Shown here: in pieces, positions 17,342 to 26,904 of the stretch
How the letters are laid out: every line of letters starts with the position of its first letter
Numbering within the stretch: position 1 is the first letter of the stretch
DNA from: Actinomycetota bacterium
GTDB lineage: Bacteria > Actinomycetota > Actinomycetes > S36-B12
Reading direction: 5' to 3'
DNA length: 32,467 bases
Assembly (NCBI GenBank): GCA_017856385.1
Contig: JAFMFD010000018.1
Location: 1 to 32,467, forward strand
Made by a program: the position numbers and the translations under genes
Notes under the pieces: generated by a model
What the model was told of the DNA's origin: nothing
Database searches by the model: none
What the model saw: the letters and a program-made list of their open reading frames with translations, nothing else

Positions 17342-17439
17342 CCTGTGAGATGGACCACCTGACACCGGCGTGACAATAGGGCCGAACTTCGGCACCGTAG
17401 GGGGTCGATTGTCCCTGTCCGGCAACGGAAAGAGCCCCC
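17342..17439 (+). other. About 100-nt untranslated leader with possible RNA structure
   Basis: Inverted repeats are visible: CCCTATT (17333-17339) with AATAGGG (17375-17381), a small GCCGA-ACT-TCGGC hairpin (17381-17393), and GGGGG (17400-17404) facing CCCCC (17435-17439) directly before the ATG. The last pairing would enclose the GGAAAGAG ribosome site. I could not match it to the c-di-AMP riboswitch that sometimes precedes such genes. Confidence 0.4.
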
Positions 17440-18027
17440 ATGCAGGTTCGGATCGGCGTCACCGCGGCGGCTGCCGCGATGGCGCTCGTCGTCGGCCTGC
17501 CGACGGGCGCGATGGCCGCCCAGCCCGCCGACGAGGTCTTCCAGCCGCTCTCCACGGCGAACGGCGAGCCGGTCGAGCCGGACAAGCTCGACGCCGAGCC
17601 CGCCTCGGCCGGCGACCCGGCAGACCTGCCCATGACCGAGCGGGAGCGCGAGGCCGCGCATGCGCAGGGCAGCCGCGCGGCGACCGACCTGCGCGGCTGG
17701 CGACCGAGCCTGTACACGGGCAAGTGGTTCATGCCGGGCAAGGAGGATGTCCGCAAGTGCATCCTCGATCGGGAGAGCAACTTCAACTACCAGTCCACGA
17801 GCGGCGTCTACCACGGCGCGTACCAGATGAGCGCACCGCTCGGTCGCGGTGCGACCTGGATGATGCAGGCCGAGGTCCGTCGTGAGATGGGCGCCGAGGG
17901 CGTCGCGATCGTGCAGGCGCTGCGCAAGCTCACGCCCAATAAGTGGAACCGCTACTGGCAGGACCGCGCGTTCTGGACGGTGTGGCGCAAGGGTGCTGGT
18001 GCGCGCCATTGGCATGGCGGGTGCTGA
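17440..18027 (+). CDS. Secreted Rpf/lytic transglycosylase-like cell-wall protein
   Basis: This 195-aa protein has a signal peptide (residues 1-26, cleavage after AMA), then a disordered acidic segment, then a compact C-terminal domain (about 85-195). The motif KCILDRESNFNY places a Cys (C107) a few residues before a putative catalytic Glu (E112), as in Rpf/lysozyme-fold transglycosylases. HGAYQMS matches the usual G-x-x-Q-x-S/T segment. The very last residue is C195, as expected for the disulfide that closes an Rpf-like domain. It probably cleaves peptidoglycan outside the cell. The ATG follows GGAAAGAG. A CRP-like site and a promoter candidate lie upstream, and the stop codon is inside a tandem repeat. 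Confidence 0.75.
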   Translation: MQVRIGVTAAAAAMALVVGLPTGAMAAQPADEVFQPLSTANGEPVEPDKLDAEPASAGDPADLPMTEREREAAHAQGSRAATDLRGWRPSLYTGKWFMPGKEDVRKCILDRESNFNYQSTSGVYHGAYQMSAPLGRGATWMMQAEVRREMGAEGVAIVQALRKLTPNKWNRYWQDRAFWTVWRKGAGARHWHGGC

Positions 18028-18079
18028 CCCGTTCGAGGGTGCGCGGGTGCTGACCCGTTCGAGGGTGCGCGGGTGCTGA
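18019..18079. repeat. 26-bp tandem repeat (2.3 copies) covering the stop codon
   Basis: Two identical 26-bp units (18019-18044 and 18045-18070) start with GGGTGCTGACCC, and a third partial copy, GGGTGCTGA, occupies 18071-18079. The first unit contains the last codons and TGA stop of the secreted muralytic gene. The later units repeat that Cys-stop end in other frames in the convergent gap before the fumarase gene. Confidence 0.9.
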
Positions 18080-18091
18080 AGCCTCACTCCA

Positions 18092-19749
<1,658 letters not shown>

Positions 19750-19753
<4 letters not shown>

Positions 19754-20775
19754 GCGCCTGTGCCTCCTGCACTGCTGAAGTCGACCGCGCTGTAGGTGGC
19801 GAGCTTGGCCAGTCGGTGCTCGCTTCGAACCTCGCGGATGGTCCCGCTCTTGCTGCGCATCACGATGGAGTGCGTCGTCGGCCCGTGAGGGGTGTAGCGC
19901 ACCCCCTCCATGAGCTCACCATCGGTGATCCCGGTGGCGCAGAAGAACACGTTGTCGCCGGTGACAAGGTCCGAGGTGGTGAGCACCCGGTTGAGGTCGT
20001 GTCCGGCATCGAGGGCCTTGCGCCGCTCGGCGTCGTCACGGGGCATGAGGCGCCCCTGGATGGTCCCGCCGAGGCAGGTCATCGCGCACGCGGCGATGAT
20101 CCCCTCGGGAGTCCCGCCTATTCCGGCGAGCAGATCGACGCCCGTGCCGGCGCGCGCCGCCATGATGGCGCCCGCCACGTCGCCGTCGGTGATGAACTTG
20201 ATGCGCGCGCCTGCCTCGCGCACCTCGCGCACCAGCTGATCGTGCCTGGGGCGGTCGAGGATGCACACGGTCAGGTCGGCAACGCGCTCGCCCTTCGCGC
20301 GGGCGATCGCGGAGAGGTTTGCGCTGATGGGCGCCGTGATGTCGATGACCTGGGCGGCCTCCGGGCCGACCACGAGCTTCTCCATGTAGAAGACCGCGCT
20401 GGGGTCGTACATGGCACCGCGCTCGGTGACGGCGAGCACAGCGATCGCGTTGGGCATGCCCTTGGCGGCCAGCGTCGTGCCGTCGATGGGGTCGACGGCC
20501 ACGTCGACCTCCGGGCCGGTGCCGTCGCCGACGTGCTCGCCGTTGAACAGCATGGGGGCATCGTCCTTCTCGCCCTCGCCGATGACGACCGTGCCGTTCA
20601 TGGAAACGCTGCCGATCAGCAGTCGCATCGCGTTCACGGCCGCGCCGTCGGCGCCGTTCTTGTCTCCGCGCCCGACCCAGCGTGCAGCCGCCATGGCAGC
20701 TGCCTCGGTGACCCGCACCAGCTCCAGGGCGAGGTTCCGGTCGGGAACCTCCGGCTGATGGTCCGGAGTGGGCAT
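19750..20775 (-). CDS. glpX: Fructose-1,6-bisphosphatase class II
   Basis: This 341-aa enzyme removes the C1 phosphate of fructose-1,6-bisphosphate, the committed gluconeogenic step. The metal and substrate motifs of the GlpX family are visible: [13 protein letters not shown] (metal-binding Asp residues), GEGEKDDAP upstream of it, and GIGGTPEGI near the C-terminal third. The start ATG at 20775 lacks a ribosome site but lies 6 nt after a TAGTCT box. The stop overlaps the fumarase start by 4 nt, so the two carbon-metabolism genes form one coupled operon. Confidence 0.95.
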
Positions 20776-20781
20776 GACGCC

Positions 20782-20787
20782 AGACTA
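20782..20787 (-). promoter_or_regulatory. Candidate -10 box for glpX-fum (leaderless)
   Basis: TAGTCT on the minus strand ends 6 nt before the glpX ATG, and no ribosome site is present. It is bracketed by a short inverted repeat, CGCCA (20778-20782) and TGGCG (20789-20793). Confidence 0.55.
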
Positions 20788-20853
20788 GTGGCGAGCGCGG
20801 CCCCGACACCTGCTCGATTCGTCAGCGTCGCGACCATGGGCGAGGATGGGGGC

Positions 20854-21462
20854 GTGACGACCCCGAGCGAGCCACTGGAGTCGGTCGACGAGGTCGCGGG
20901 GGAGCCGGAGGACACCTCACCCCGCCCGACCGGCCGTCCCAACGCTCACCTGCGCAAGACCGTCGCGGACATGATCCGGTCGATGGCTGTCGTCCTCGTC
21001 CTCGTCTTCGCGATCGTGCTGCTCGCCTGGCGACCCACCGAGGAGGCGGTCACCGTCATCGACCCCGGTCCGGCGATCGCGCTCGCCGAGGCGGCCGCCG
21101 ACTTCCCCCTCCTGCTGCCCGCAGGGCTGGCCGACCAGTGGCGCCCGACGAGCGCCCGGTGGGAGCCGACGCCCACGTCGGCGGGCATCCCCGTGCTGCA
21201 CGTCGGCTACGTCACGCCGACGGACGAGTACGGCCAGGTGAGCCAGGGCCGCGTGACGAGCGAGCAGTACCTGGACGAGCAGACCTCGGGCGGCGCCCCG
21301 ACCGGGACTCGCGAGGTGGCTGGCCGGACGTGGCAGGAGTGGCAGGCACCGGACCGCCGCAGCCTGGTGCTGATCGACGGGGATGTCACGTGGATTGTGT
21401 CGGGCACCGGGGAATGGCCGGAGATCGAGTCGCTGGCCCGGTCGCTGTCTGCTGTCGGCTGA
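20854..21462 (+). CDS. DUF4245 family membrane-anchored protein
   Basis: This protein of about 202 aa has a cytoplasmic N-terminal tail rich in acidic residues and Pro, one membrane helix (about residues 45-66, SMAVVLVLVFAIVLLAW) and an extracytoplasmic domain of about 135 residues. It matches the actinobacterial DUF4245 family (Rv1100 in the same gene order); no function is known. GTG at 20854 is chosen for a GAGGA 7 nt upstream; ATG at 20836 is an in-frame alternative without a ribosome site. It diverges from glpX and converges with xseB, leaving only 3 bp between the stops. Confidence 0.75.
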   Translation: MTTPSEPLESVDEVAGEPEDTSPRPTGRPNAHLRKTVADMIRSMAVVLVLVFAIVLLAWRPTEEAVTVIDPGPAIALAEAAADFPLLLPAGLADQWRPTSARWEPTPTSAGIPVLHVGYVTPTDEYGQVSQGRVTSEQYLDEQTSGGAPTGTREVAGRTWQEWQAPDRRSLVLIDGDVTWIVSGTGEWPEIESLARSLSAVG

Positions 21463-21465
21463 CCG

Positions 21466-21687
21466 CTACTCGGCTGCCTCGCCCTCGTCATCGTCGCCGC
21501 CTGACTGCTCGAGTCGACCGGACGCGGCCTCCAGCCAGGCCTGGCAGACGCGCGACATCGCCTCGCCGCGCTCCCACAGCGCGAGCGATTCCTCGAGCGT
21601 CAGGCCGCCTGCCTCGAGTTGCGCGACGATGGTCTCGAGCTCATCGCGCGCCTGCTCGTATGTCAGGCCGCTGCCCTCATCCGCCAT
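21466..21687 (-). CDS. xseB: Exodeoxyribonuclease VII small subunit
   Basis: This 73-aa helical protein has the family sequence LTYEQARDELETIVAQLEAG followed by LTLEESLALWERG, and an acidic C-terminus. It binds the XseA large subunit to form exonuclease VII, which degrades single-stranded DNA. The ATG is preceded by GGGGAGCAGCAC. It lies 36 nt after xseA on the same strand. Confidence 0.92.
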   Translation of the reverse strand: MADEGSGLTYEQARDELETIVAQLEAGGLTLEESLALWERGEAMSRVCQAWLEAASGRLEQSGGDDDEGEAAE

Positions 21688-21723
21688 GTGCTGCTCCCCG
21701 GGTGCCGGCCGCGTCCTGCTTCC

Positions 21724-22869
21724 TCATCGATCGTCCCACCGCCGGGCCGTCAGCTGGCCGTGCGCAACGCGGATGTCCAGCAGGTCGCCCATCGCCACGG
21801 AGTCCGCGTCGCGCACGATGCGGCCGTCATCCGCGAGGACGATCGCGTATCCGCGCTCGAGGGTCGCCGCGGGCGACAGCGATCGCACGCGCGCGGTGAG
21901 GTGGGTGACGTCGGAGATCGCGGTGTCGATCCGCGCGGTCACGATGGCTCGCGTGCGCGCCCGACGATGCGCGAGCGCGAGCTCGTCCTGGTCGATGCGC
22001 CGCAGCAGGACGCTGCGCGCTCGCTGGCGCAGCGACGTCACGATGGCGCGCTGCTCGGCCATCGACGGCACCACGCGCTTGGCCGCATCGGTCGGTGTTG
22101 ATGCCCGCAGGTCGGCGACGAGGTCGAGCAGGGGCACATCCTGCTCATGCCCTATCGCGCTGACGACGGGCGTTCGACACGCGGCAACGGCGCGTACCAG
22201 CGTCTCGTTGCTGAACGGCAGCAGGTCCTCCACGCTGCCGCCCCCGCGCGTGATGATGATGACGTCGACCTCGGGCAGCGCGTCGAGCTCGGCCACCGCC
22301 GCCGTGACCTCCGGGACCGCCGCGACTCCCTGGACGGGCACCTCGCGGATCTCGAACGGCATGGACGGCCATCGGTCGTGCACGTTGGCGAGCACGTCCT
22401 GCATGGCGGCGCTGTTGCGGCCGCAGATCAGGCCGATGCGGCGCGGCAGGAAGGGCAGCGGCCGCTTGCGCTCGGGCGCGAAGAGCCCCTCCGCGGCCAG
22501 CAGGTCGCGCAGCCGTGCGAGCTCCTCCAGCAGAGCGCCGAGGCCGACGGGCCGGATCTCCCGTGCAAGGAGGGACAGGGAGCCGCGCGCCGCGTAGAAG
22601 TCCGGCTTCGCGTGGACGAGGACGCGCTGTCCCTCGGCGAGCGGGGGATCGATCCGGCCGATCACCGCTCCGTCCGCCTTGACGGGCAGCGACATGTCGA
22701 CGTCGGTGTCCCGCAGGACGAAGTACTGGAACCGTGCGCCCGGGCGCACGCGGAACTCGGCGACCTGCCCGTCGATCCACACCGCACCGAGCCGGCTGAT
22801 CCAGTCGGCGAGGTTGCGGGCGATGGTGCGCACCGCGGCGGGGGAGTCCGGGCTCGTCTCCAGCACCAT
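21724..22869 (-). CDS. xseA: Exodeoxyribonuclease VII large subunit
   Basis: This 381-aa subunit has an N-terminal OB-fold (about 22-110; WIDGQVAEFR...YFVLRD) and a catalytic domain with ITRGGGSVEDLLPFSNE and SAIGHEQDVPLLDLVADLRASTPTDAA, both hallmark motifs. A helical region follows, and the C-terminal segment LSPAATLERGYAIV is typical. It is slightly shorter than most members but complete at both ends. The ATG has no ribosome site but lies 7 nt after TAGGCT. It forms an operon with xseB. Confidence 0.95.
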   Translation of the reverse strand: MVLETSPDSPAAVRTIARNLADWISRLGAVWIDGQVAEFRVRPGARFQYFVLRDTDVDMSLPVKADGAVIGRIDPPLAEGQRVLVHAKPDFYAARGSLSLLAREIRPVGLGALLEELARLRDLLAAEGLFAPERKRPLPFLPRRIGLICGRNSAAMQDVLANVHDRWPSMPFEIREVPVQGVAAVPEVTAAVAELDALPEVDVIIITRGGGSVEDLLPFSNETLVRAVAACRTPVVSAIGHEQDVPLLDLVADLRASTPTDAAKRVVPSMAEQRAIVTSLRQRARSVLLRRIDQDELALAHRRARTRAIVTARIDTAISDVTHLTARVRSLSPAATLERGYAIVLADDGRIVRDADSVAMGDLLDIRVAHGQLTARRWDDR

Positions 22870-22876
22870 GCCGCGC

Positions 22877-22882
22877 AGCCTA
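22877..22882 (-). promoter_or_regulatory. Candidate -10 box for xseA-xseB (leaderless)
   Basis: TAGGCT on the minus strand lies 7 nt before the xseA ATG, in the 21-bp gap after the aldo/keto reductase stop. It would allow xseAB to be transcribed independently. Confidence 0.5.
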
Positions 22883-22890
22883 CGTGCCGA

Positions 22891-23733
22891 CTACCACTGC
22901 CGCGGGTCGATGAGAGCGAGGTCGTCGCTGCGCAGTGCCTCGTCGGCGGGCGCCGGGACCATGCGGGACCAGGCGGCACCGATCTCGTCGAGCTCCGCCG
23001 GGGTCGTCGCTCCGACGACGACGTGCGTGGCCCACGGCAGGGACGCCGCGTGGGCGAGGCAGGTCTCGACGAGCGACGCGTCGGAATGCGCGCCCAGGGT
23101 GCTCTCGCGGAAGCGGACGATGTCGGGATGATCGGCCCGGCCGCCGCCGGGGGCGAGCAGCAGGCCCTGCAGGAAGACGCTGCGCACGACTACCTCGGCA
23201 CCGTCGTGATGCAGCGCGGCCAGGTCGGCGGAGTCGTCGAGTCGGCGGTCGAGGACGTTCGCCGGGACCTGGACCACGCCGAGGGGAATGCCCTGCGATG
23301 CGAACACCGTGACGGCAGAGGCGACCCCGTCCGCGTCGTAGACGGAGACCCCGGCCCGCGCGATGAGCCGCGCCTCGAGCAGGTCAGCCAGGCCCGAGAC
23401 TGCGCGCTGCCGATGCGCTGAATCGAGTGCGTCCCAGTCGTGCAGCAGTACGGCGTGCAGTCGCTCCAGCCCGATGCGTCGCCGTGAGTCGGCCACCTGG
23501 CCCGCAACGTCCTCGGCGCCGGCGACCTTGGTCGTCACGGCGAACCCGGGCGCATGGGGTGCAAGGCGCTCCTCCGCGTCGCCGTAGCCGTGGGCGGTGT
23601 CGATGTCGACGATCCCCCACCGGCGTGCAACGGCGACGAGCTGCTCGACCTGCTCCTCGGACAGGCGCCCGACGGTGTTGGTGGCCCCGTAGCCGCTGCC
23701 CCACTGGGCGGTGCCGAGCATGAGGCGGGTCAC
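22891..23733 (-). CDS. Aldo/keto reductase family oxidoreductase
   Basis: This protein of about 280 aa is a TIM-barrel NADPH-dependent reductase. With the GTG start at 23733 the AKR catalytic tetrad is visible as D45 and Y50 (DTAHGYG), K69 (TTKVAG) and H98 (VLLHDWD). The substrate is not predictable. The start is uncertain: GTG at 23781 would leave only 13 bp to the divergent ispH start and overlap its promoter, and ATG at 23721 would trim just before the first strand. In the mycobacterial order a different hypothetical gene (Rv1109c) occupies this place. Confidence 0.82.
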   Translation of the reverse strand: MTRLMLGTAQWGSGYGATNTVGRLSEEQVEQLVAVARRWGIVDIDTAHGYGDAEERLAPHAPGFAVTTKVAGAEDVAGQVADSRRRIGLERLHAVLLHDWDALDSAHRQRAVSGLADLLEARLIARAGVSVYDADGVASAVTVFASQGIPLGVVQVPANVLDRRLDDSADLAALHHDGAEVVVRSVFLQGLLLAPGGGRADHPDIVRFRESTLGAHSDASLVETCLAHAASLPWATHVVVGATTPAELDEIGAAWSRMVPAPADEALRSDDLALIDPRQW

Positions 23734-23782
23734 GGGCTCATCCAACCAACCGCGCACGTCTGGCGCGAGACTGCCGAGCACC

Positions 23783-23788
23783 TAGGCT
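23783..23788 (+). promoter_or_regulatory. Candidate -10 box for ispH (leaderless)
   Basis: TAGGCT ends 6 nt before the ispH ATG, with no ribosome site between. The layout is the same as at xseA, where the hexamer is identical. Confidence 0.55.
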
Positions 23789-23794
23789 GGGGCC

Positions 23795-24763
23795 ATGGGT
23801 GAGGGCAAGAGGGTGCTGCTGGCGGCTCCACGCGGATACTGCGCAGGGGTCGACCGCGCGGTCGTGACGGTGGAGAAGGCCCTGGAGCACTACGGCGCCC
23901 CGGTCTACGTGCGCAAGCAGATCGTCCACAACAAGTACGTCGTCAAGGCCCTCGAGGAGCGCGGGGCGGTCTTCGTCGACGAGCTGGACGAGGTCCCCGA
24001 GGGGAGCCTGGTCGTCTTCTCCGCCCACGGGGTGGCCCCGTCGGTGCACGAGGAGGCCGAGGAGCGGCAGCTGCGCACCATCGATGCCACCTGCCCGCTC
24101 GTCACCAAGGTGCACGCGGAGGCGCGACGATTCTCCGCGGAGGGCTACCACATCGTCCTCGTGGGCCATGAGGGTCACGAGGAGGTCGTCGGCACGATGG
24201 GCGAGGCCCCCGCGTCGATCACCCTCGTCGAGGATCCCGCGGACGCCGCTGGCGTGACCGTGCCCGACGAGGATCGACTCGTCTGGCTCTCCCAGACGAC
24301 CCTGTCGGTCGACGAGACGCTGGCCACCGTCGACGTCCTCAAGGAGCGCTTCCCGAACCTCATCTCGCCGCCGAGCGACGACATCTGCTACGCGACCCAG
24401 AACCGGCAGGCCGCCGTCAAGGCGATCGCGCCGCAGAGCGATGTCGTGATCGTGGTCGGCTCGGGCAACTCGTCCAACTCGGTCCGTCTCGTCGAGGTGG
24501 CCCTCGAGGCCGGGGCCGGGTCGGCGCATCGCGTCGACTACGCGGAGGAGCTCGAGGAGGCCTGGTTCGAGGGTGCGACCACCATCGGCCTCACCAGCGG
24601 CGCGTCGGTGCCGGAGATCCTCGTCGATGACGTGCTCGCGTGGCTGCGTGCCCGCGGCTACCGCACGGTCGAGGAGGTCTCCACCGCCGAGGAGACGCTG
24701 ATCTTCGCGCTGCCGCCGGAGCTGCGCCGCGAACTGCGCTCGGCGCCCCGGCCTAGCGCCTGA
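23795..24763 (+). CDS. ispH: 4-hydroxy-3-methylbut-2-enyl diphosphate reductase
   Basis: This 322-aa Fe-S enzyme makes isopentenyl and dimethylallyl diphosphate in the last step of the MEP pathway. The three cluster cysteines are C16 (PRGYCAGV), C100 (DATCPLV) and C198 ([11 protein letters not shown]). The active-site residues include H45 (IVHN), H78 (SAHGV) and the [14 protein letters not shown] block. Its products feed the prenyl transferase encoded in the same neighbourhood. The ATG at 23795 sits 6 nt after a -10-like box. Confidence 0.97.
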   Translation: MGEGKRVLLAAPRGYCAGVDRAVVTVEKALEHYGAPVYVRKQIVHNKYVVKALEERGAVFVDELDEVPEGSLVVFSAHGVAPSVHEEAEERQLRTIDATCPLVTKVHAEARRFSAEGYHIVLVGHEGHEEVVGTMGEAPASITLVEDPADAAGVTVPDEDRLVWLSQTTLSVDETLATVDVLKERFPNLISPPSDDICYATQNRQAAVKAIAPQSDVVIVVGSGNSSNSVRLVEVALEAGAGSAHRVDYAEELEEAWFEGATTIGLTSGASVPEILVDDVLAWLRARGYRTVEEVSTAEETLIFALPPELRRELRSAPRPSA

Positions 24764-24784
24764 CCCGGGCGCGTGGGCGTCGCG

Positions 24785-25594
24785 TCAGCGACGACGTCGC
24801 ACCAGCACGATGACCAGCGCGACGATCGTGCTGCCGATGATCCACACCCAGTTGGTGCCGAGGGTCGTGAAGGTGACCTCGGCCCGGCCGAGCAGGGAGG
24901 CCTTCGTGGGTCCCAGGAATGCCTGGCCCACGGTGACGGTGGCCAGAAGGAACGCGACCGGCGGCATCAGGAACGCGATCGTGTCCGACGAGCGGCGCAC
25001 CGCGATCGCGGCGTAGGTTGAGCTGGCCAGGAGAGCGATGCCGGTGGGCCAGCCGAGGATCCCGTCGCCGAGCATGGCGTTGGCGAGGCCGACGAGAACC
25101 GTCACACCGATCACGATGATGGCGACGGCGACGCCGGTGATCCCGCGTGCGGAGCGTGCCCCCAAGGTGCGTGGCTGGCGAGTGCGGCCGGCGCGCGGTT
25201 CACGTCCACTCATGCTCACTCCTGCCGCTGGATCGGCGCCGATGAGCGAGGCGACCTCGGGGTCGGCGCCTGAATCAGACGGGTCCGGCACCGGGGTCAT
25301 CTCGACCGAGGTGCGCTCAAGGGTTTTCAGCCGGGTGAATCTGCCGGTCTCGAGGGCGAGGACGGTCTCCGGGTGGCCCTCGACGCCCTGGCTGCGGAAC
25401 AGCCGCCCGGTGTCGACCCCTACCTCGGGCACCGCCGCGGGCACGGCCTCGGCCGGGGGCTCGGGAGCGGCCTCCGGGGTCGGGTCGGGGGCGATGGATT
25501 CGTGGGCTTCGTCGTCCTCGCGGAACAGCGCCTCGTAGGCCGGATCGACGCGACGTGCGTCGTCCTGGTCGGGCCCGTCTCCCGGTGAGGTCAC
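24785..25594 (-). CDS. DUF6542 family membrane protein
   Basis: This 269-aa protein has a long, disordered N-terminal half rich in D, E, P and A (about 1-145). Four hydrophobic helices follow (from about 150 to 265) and the protein ends in RRRR. The membrane half resembles actinobacterial DUF6542 (Rv1111c region); the function is unknown. The start is GTG at 25594, 6 nt after a TACGGT box and without a ribosome site. It converges with ispH across about 21 bp that contain a small CGTCGC-GTCA-GCGACG hairpin over its stop codon. Confidence 0.7.
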   Translation of the reverse strand: MTSPGDGPDQDDARRVDPAYEALFREDDEAHESIAPDPTPEAAPEPPAEAVPAAVPEVGVDTGRLFRSQGVEGHPETVLALETGRFTRLKTLERTSVEMTPVPDPSDSGADPEVASLIGADPAAGVSMSGREPRAGRTRQPRTLGARSARGITGVAVAIIVIGVTVLVGLANAMLGDGILGWPTGIALLASSTYAAIAVRRSSDTIAFLMPPVAFLLATVTVGQAFLGPTKASLLGRAEVTFTTLGTNWVWIIGSTIVALVIVLVRRRR

Positions 25595-25600
25595 GCGAGT

Positions 25601-25606
25601 ACCGTA
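25601..25606 (-). promoter_or_regulatory. Candidate -10 box for the DUF6542 gene (leaderless)
   Basis: TACGGT on the minus strand ends 6 nt before the GTG at 25594. Confidence 0.5.
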
Positions 25607-25691
25607 CCGAGGCCCCTGGTCGTCCGGCCGTGGTTCACGCTGACGTGCGTGTTACGTTCGATGGACTTCTGCCGTCCCTGGAGGTTGTGTC

Positions 25692-26153
25692 ATGAAGTCC
25701 ACCCGCCTCGCCGTCATCGGTGCCGCGCTCGCAACCGTCGCCTCCGTGGCCGTCGCGACCCCCGCGCTCGCCGACTCGCACGTCGTCCAGGTGACCTCAC
25801 TGCCCGCGAAGGCCACGATCCCGCCCGGTGGCAGCGTGAGCGTCAACGTGCCGAACGCGGCCGTGTGCGCTGCGGGCACGTCCGACCTGACCGTCACCGT
25901 GCGCGGCGGCAAGGCCGTCACGCCCTTGACGATCCCGGGCGCCGGGTGCTCCGCGGGCCAGCTCAACTACAGCATCGTCGACAACCCGAACTCGCTGAAG
26001 ACGAATGGCGTCGTGAAGTTCATCGCGCGCAAGGCCGACGGCGGCCGTGTGGTCCAGACGCTCGTCGTGAAGGTCGCCGGTGACCAGAAGGGCGAGGGTC
26101 AGGCCAATCGGCGTTGCCATGACCACGGGGCGAATTCCTGCCTGCTGCAGTAG
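25692..26153 (+). CDS. Small secreted protein of unknown function
   Basis: This 153-aa protein has a clear signal peptide (1-27, cleavage after PALA). The mature part is a beta-rich, Gly/Val/Thr-rich domain with two cysteines (C59 and C86), likely a disulfide. The last 20 residues differ in character: basic, with His residues and two more cysteines (C142, C150). I do not recognise the family. The ATG follows GGAGG by 7 nt. TACGTT about 40 nt upstream is a possible -10, and an inverted repeat CACGC-6-GCGTG precedes it. Confidence 0.7.
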   Translation: MKSTRLAVIGAALATVASVAVATPALADSHVVQVTSLPAKATIPPGGSVSVNVPNAAVCAAGTSDLTVTVRGGKAVTPLTIPGAGCSAGQLNYSIVDNPNSLKTNGVVKFIARKADGGRVVQTLVVKVAGDQKGEGQANRRCHDHGANSCLLQ

Positions 26154-26174
26154 TGCTGTGCGCGGGGGATCTGG

Positions 26175-26180
26175 GAGCCT
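26175..26180 (+). promoter_or_regulatory. Candidate -10 box for the PaiB-like gene
   Basis: GAGCCT ends 6 nt before the ATG at 26187. It overlaps a GGGAG that could instead serve as a ribosome site, so leaderless and leadered readings compete here. Confidence 0.3.
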
Positions 26181-26186
26181 GTGGGC

Positions 26187-26798
26187 ATGTACATCCCCCA
26201 GCCCTTCCGCGCCGATGAAGGCGTGGCTTGGTCGCTGATCGGCGAGCTCCCCGTGGGGCAGCTGATCACGGCGACGGTCGATGGCCCCGTGGCGACCGTC
26301 ATCCCGTGGGTTGCCGACGTCGAGCACGGCAGGCTCGTCGGACACATGGCGCGTCCGAACCTCCAGTGGCAGACACCGTGGATGGGTGAGGCGCTCGTGC
26401 TGTTCGCGGGACCGCATGGCTACGTGTCCCCGTCGTGGTACGCCACGAAGTCCGAGCACGGGCGGGTGGTGCCGACCTGGGACTACGTCGTCGCCCAGAT
26501 TCGCGGCGAGCTGGTGGTCCACGACGACGAGGCGTGGGTGCGCGATGTCGTGGTGCGCCTGACCGATCGTCACGAGCAGGGACGTTCCGACCCGTGGTCC
26601 GTCGATGATGCGCCACCTGAGTACATCGGCGGCCAGCTGCGCGGCATCGTCGGCGTCGAGGTCCGCGTCGACCGCATCGAGACGTCCGTGAAGATGAGCC
26701 AGAACAAGGCGCCCGCGGACGTCGCAGGGGTGATCGCCGGGTTCCAGGCTGATGGCAATGAGCCGGTTGCTGAGTGGGTGCGCCGGGCGGGCGCGTAG
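26187..26798 (+). CDS. PaiB-like FMN-binding domain protein
   Basis: This 203-aa protein matches the PaiB family (FMN-binding split-barrel, named after a Bacillus negative regulator of sporulation and protease genes). It begins MYIPQPF as most members do, contains GPHGYVSPSWYATK and RVVPTWDYVVAQIRGEL, and ends with the conserved IVGVEV...KMSQN block. It may act as a flavin- or heme-binding oxidoreductase or detoxification protein; the regulatory role is not assured outside Bacillus. ATG at 26187 is preferred over GTG at 26181 because MYIP is the family start. Confidence 0.85.
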   Translation: MYIPQPFRADEGVAWSLIGELPVGQLITATVDGPVATVIPWVADVEHGRLVGHMARPNLQWQTPWMGEALVLFAGPHGYVSPSWYATKSEHGRVVPTWDYVVAQIRGELVVHDDEAWVRDVVVRLTDRHEQGRSDPWSVDDAPPEYIGGQLRGIVGVEVRVDRIETSVKMSQNKAPADVAGVIAGFQADGNEPVAEWVRRAGA

Positions 26799-26904
26799 GG
26801 GTGGCCGGATAGTCTCGGCGGGCGGCGATCCTCGACGGTGAGCCCGACGTGCGCCCTTGCGGTGCCGGACATGAGCATCAGGCCTAAGAAGGGTTCCTCG
26901 CAGC

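Noticed and set aside
17281-17439. A c-di-AMP (ydaO-type) riboswitch in the muralytic gene leader
   Set aside because: The location would fit, but I could not find the conserved core segments by eye. A covariance-model search would decide.
19816-20835. A long N-terminal extension of the DUF4245 gene
   Set aside because: It is antisense to glpX. The protein-like sequence begins only after about 20836.
24778-24793. A small hairpin CGTCGC-GTCA-GCGACG at the ispH/DUF6542 junction
   Set aside because: The stem is only 6 bp, there is no T-run, and it overlaps a coding end. It is too weak to call a terminator.
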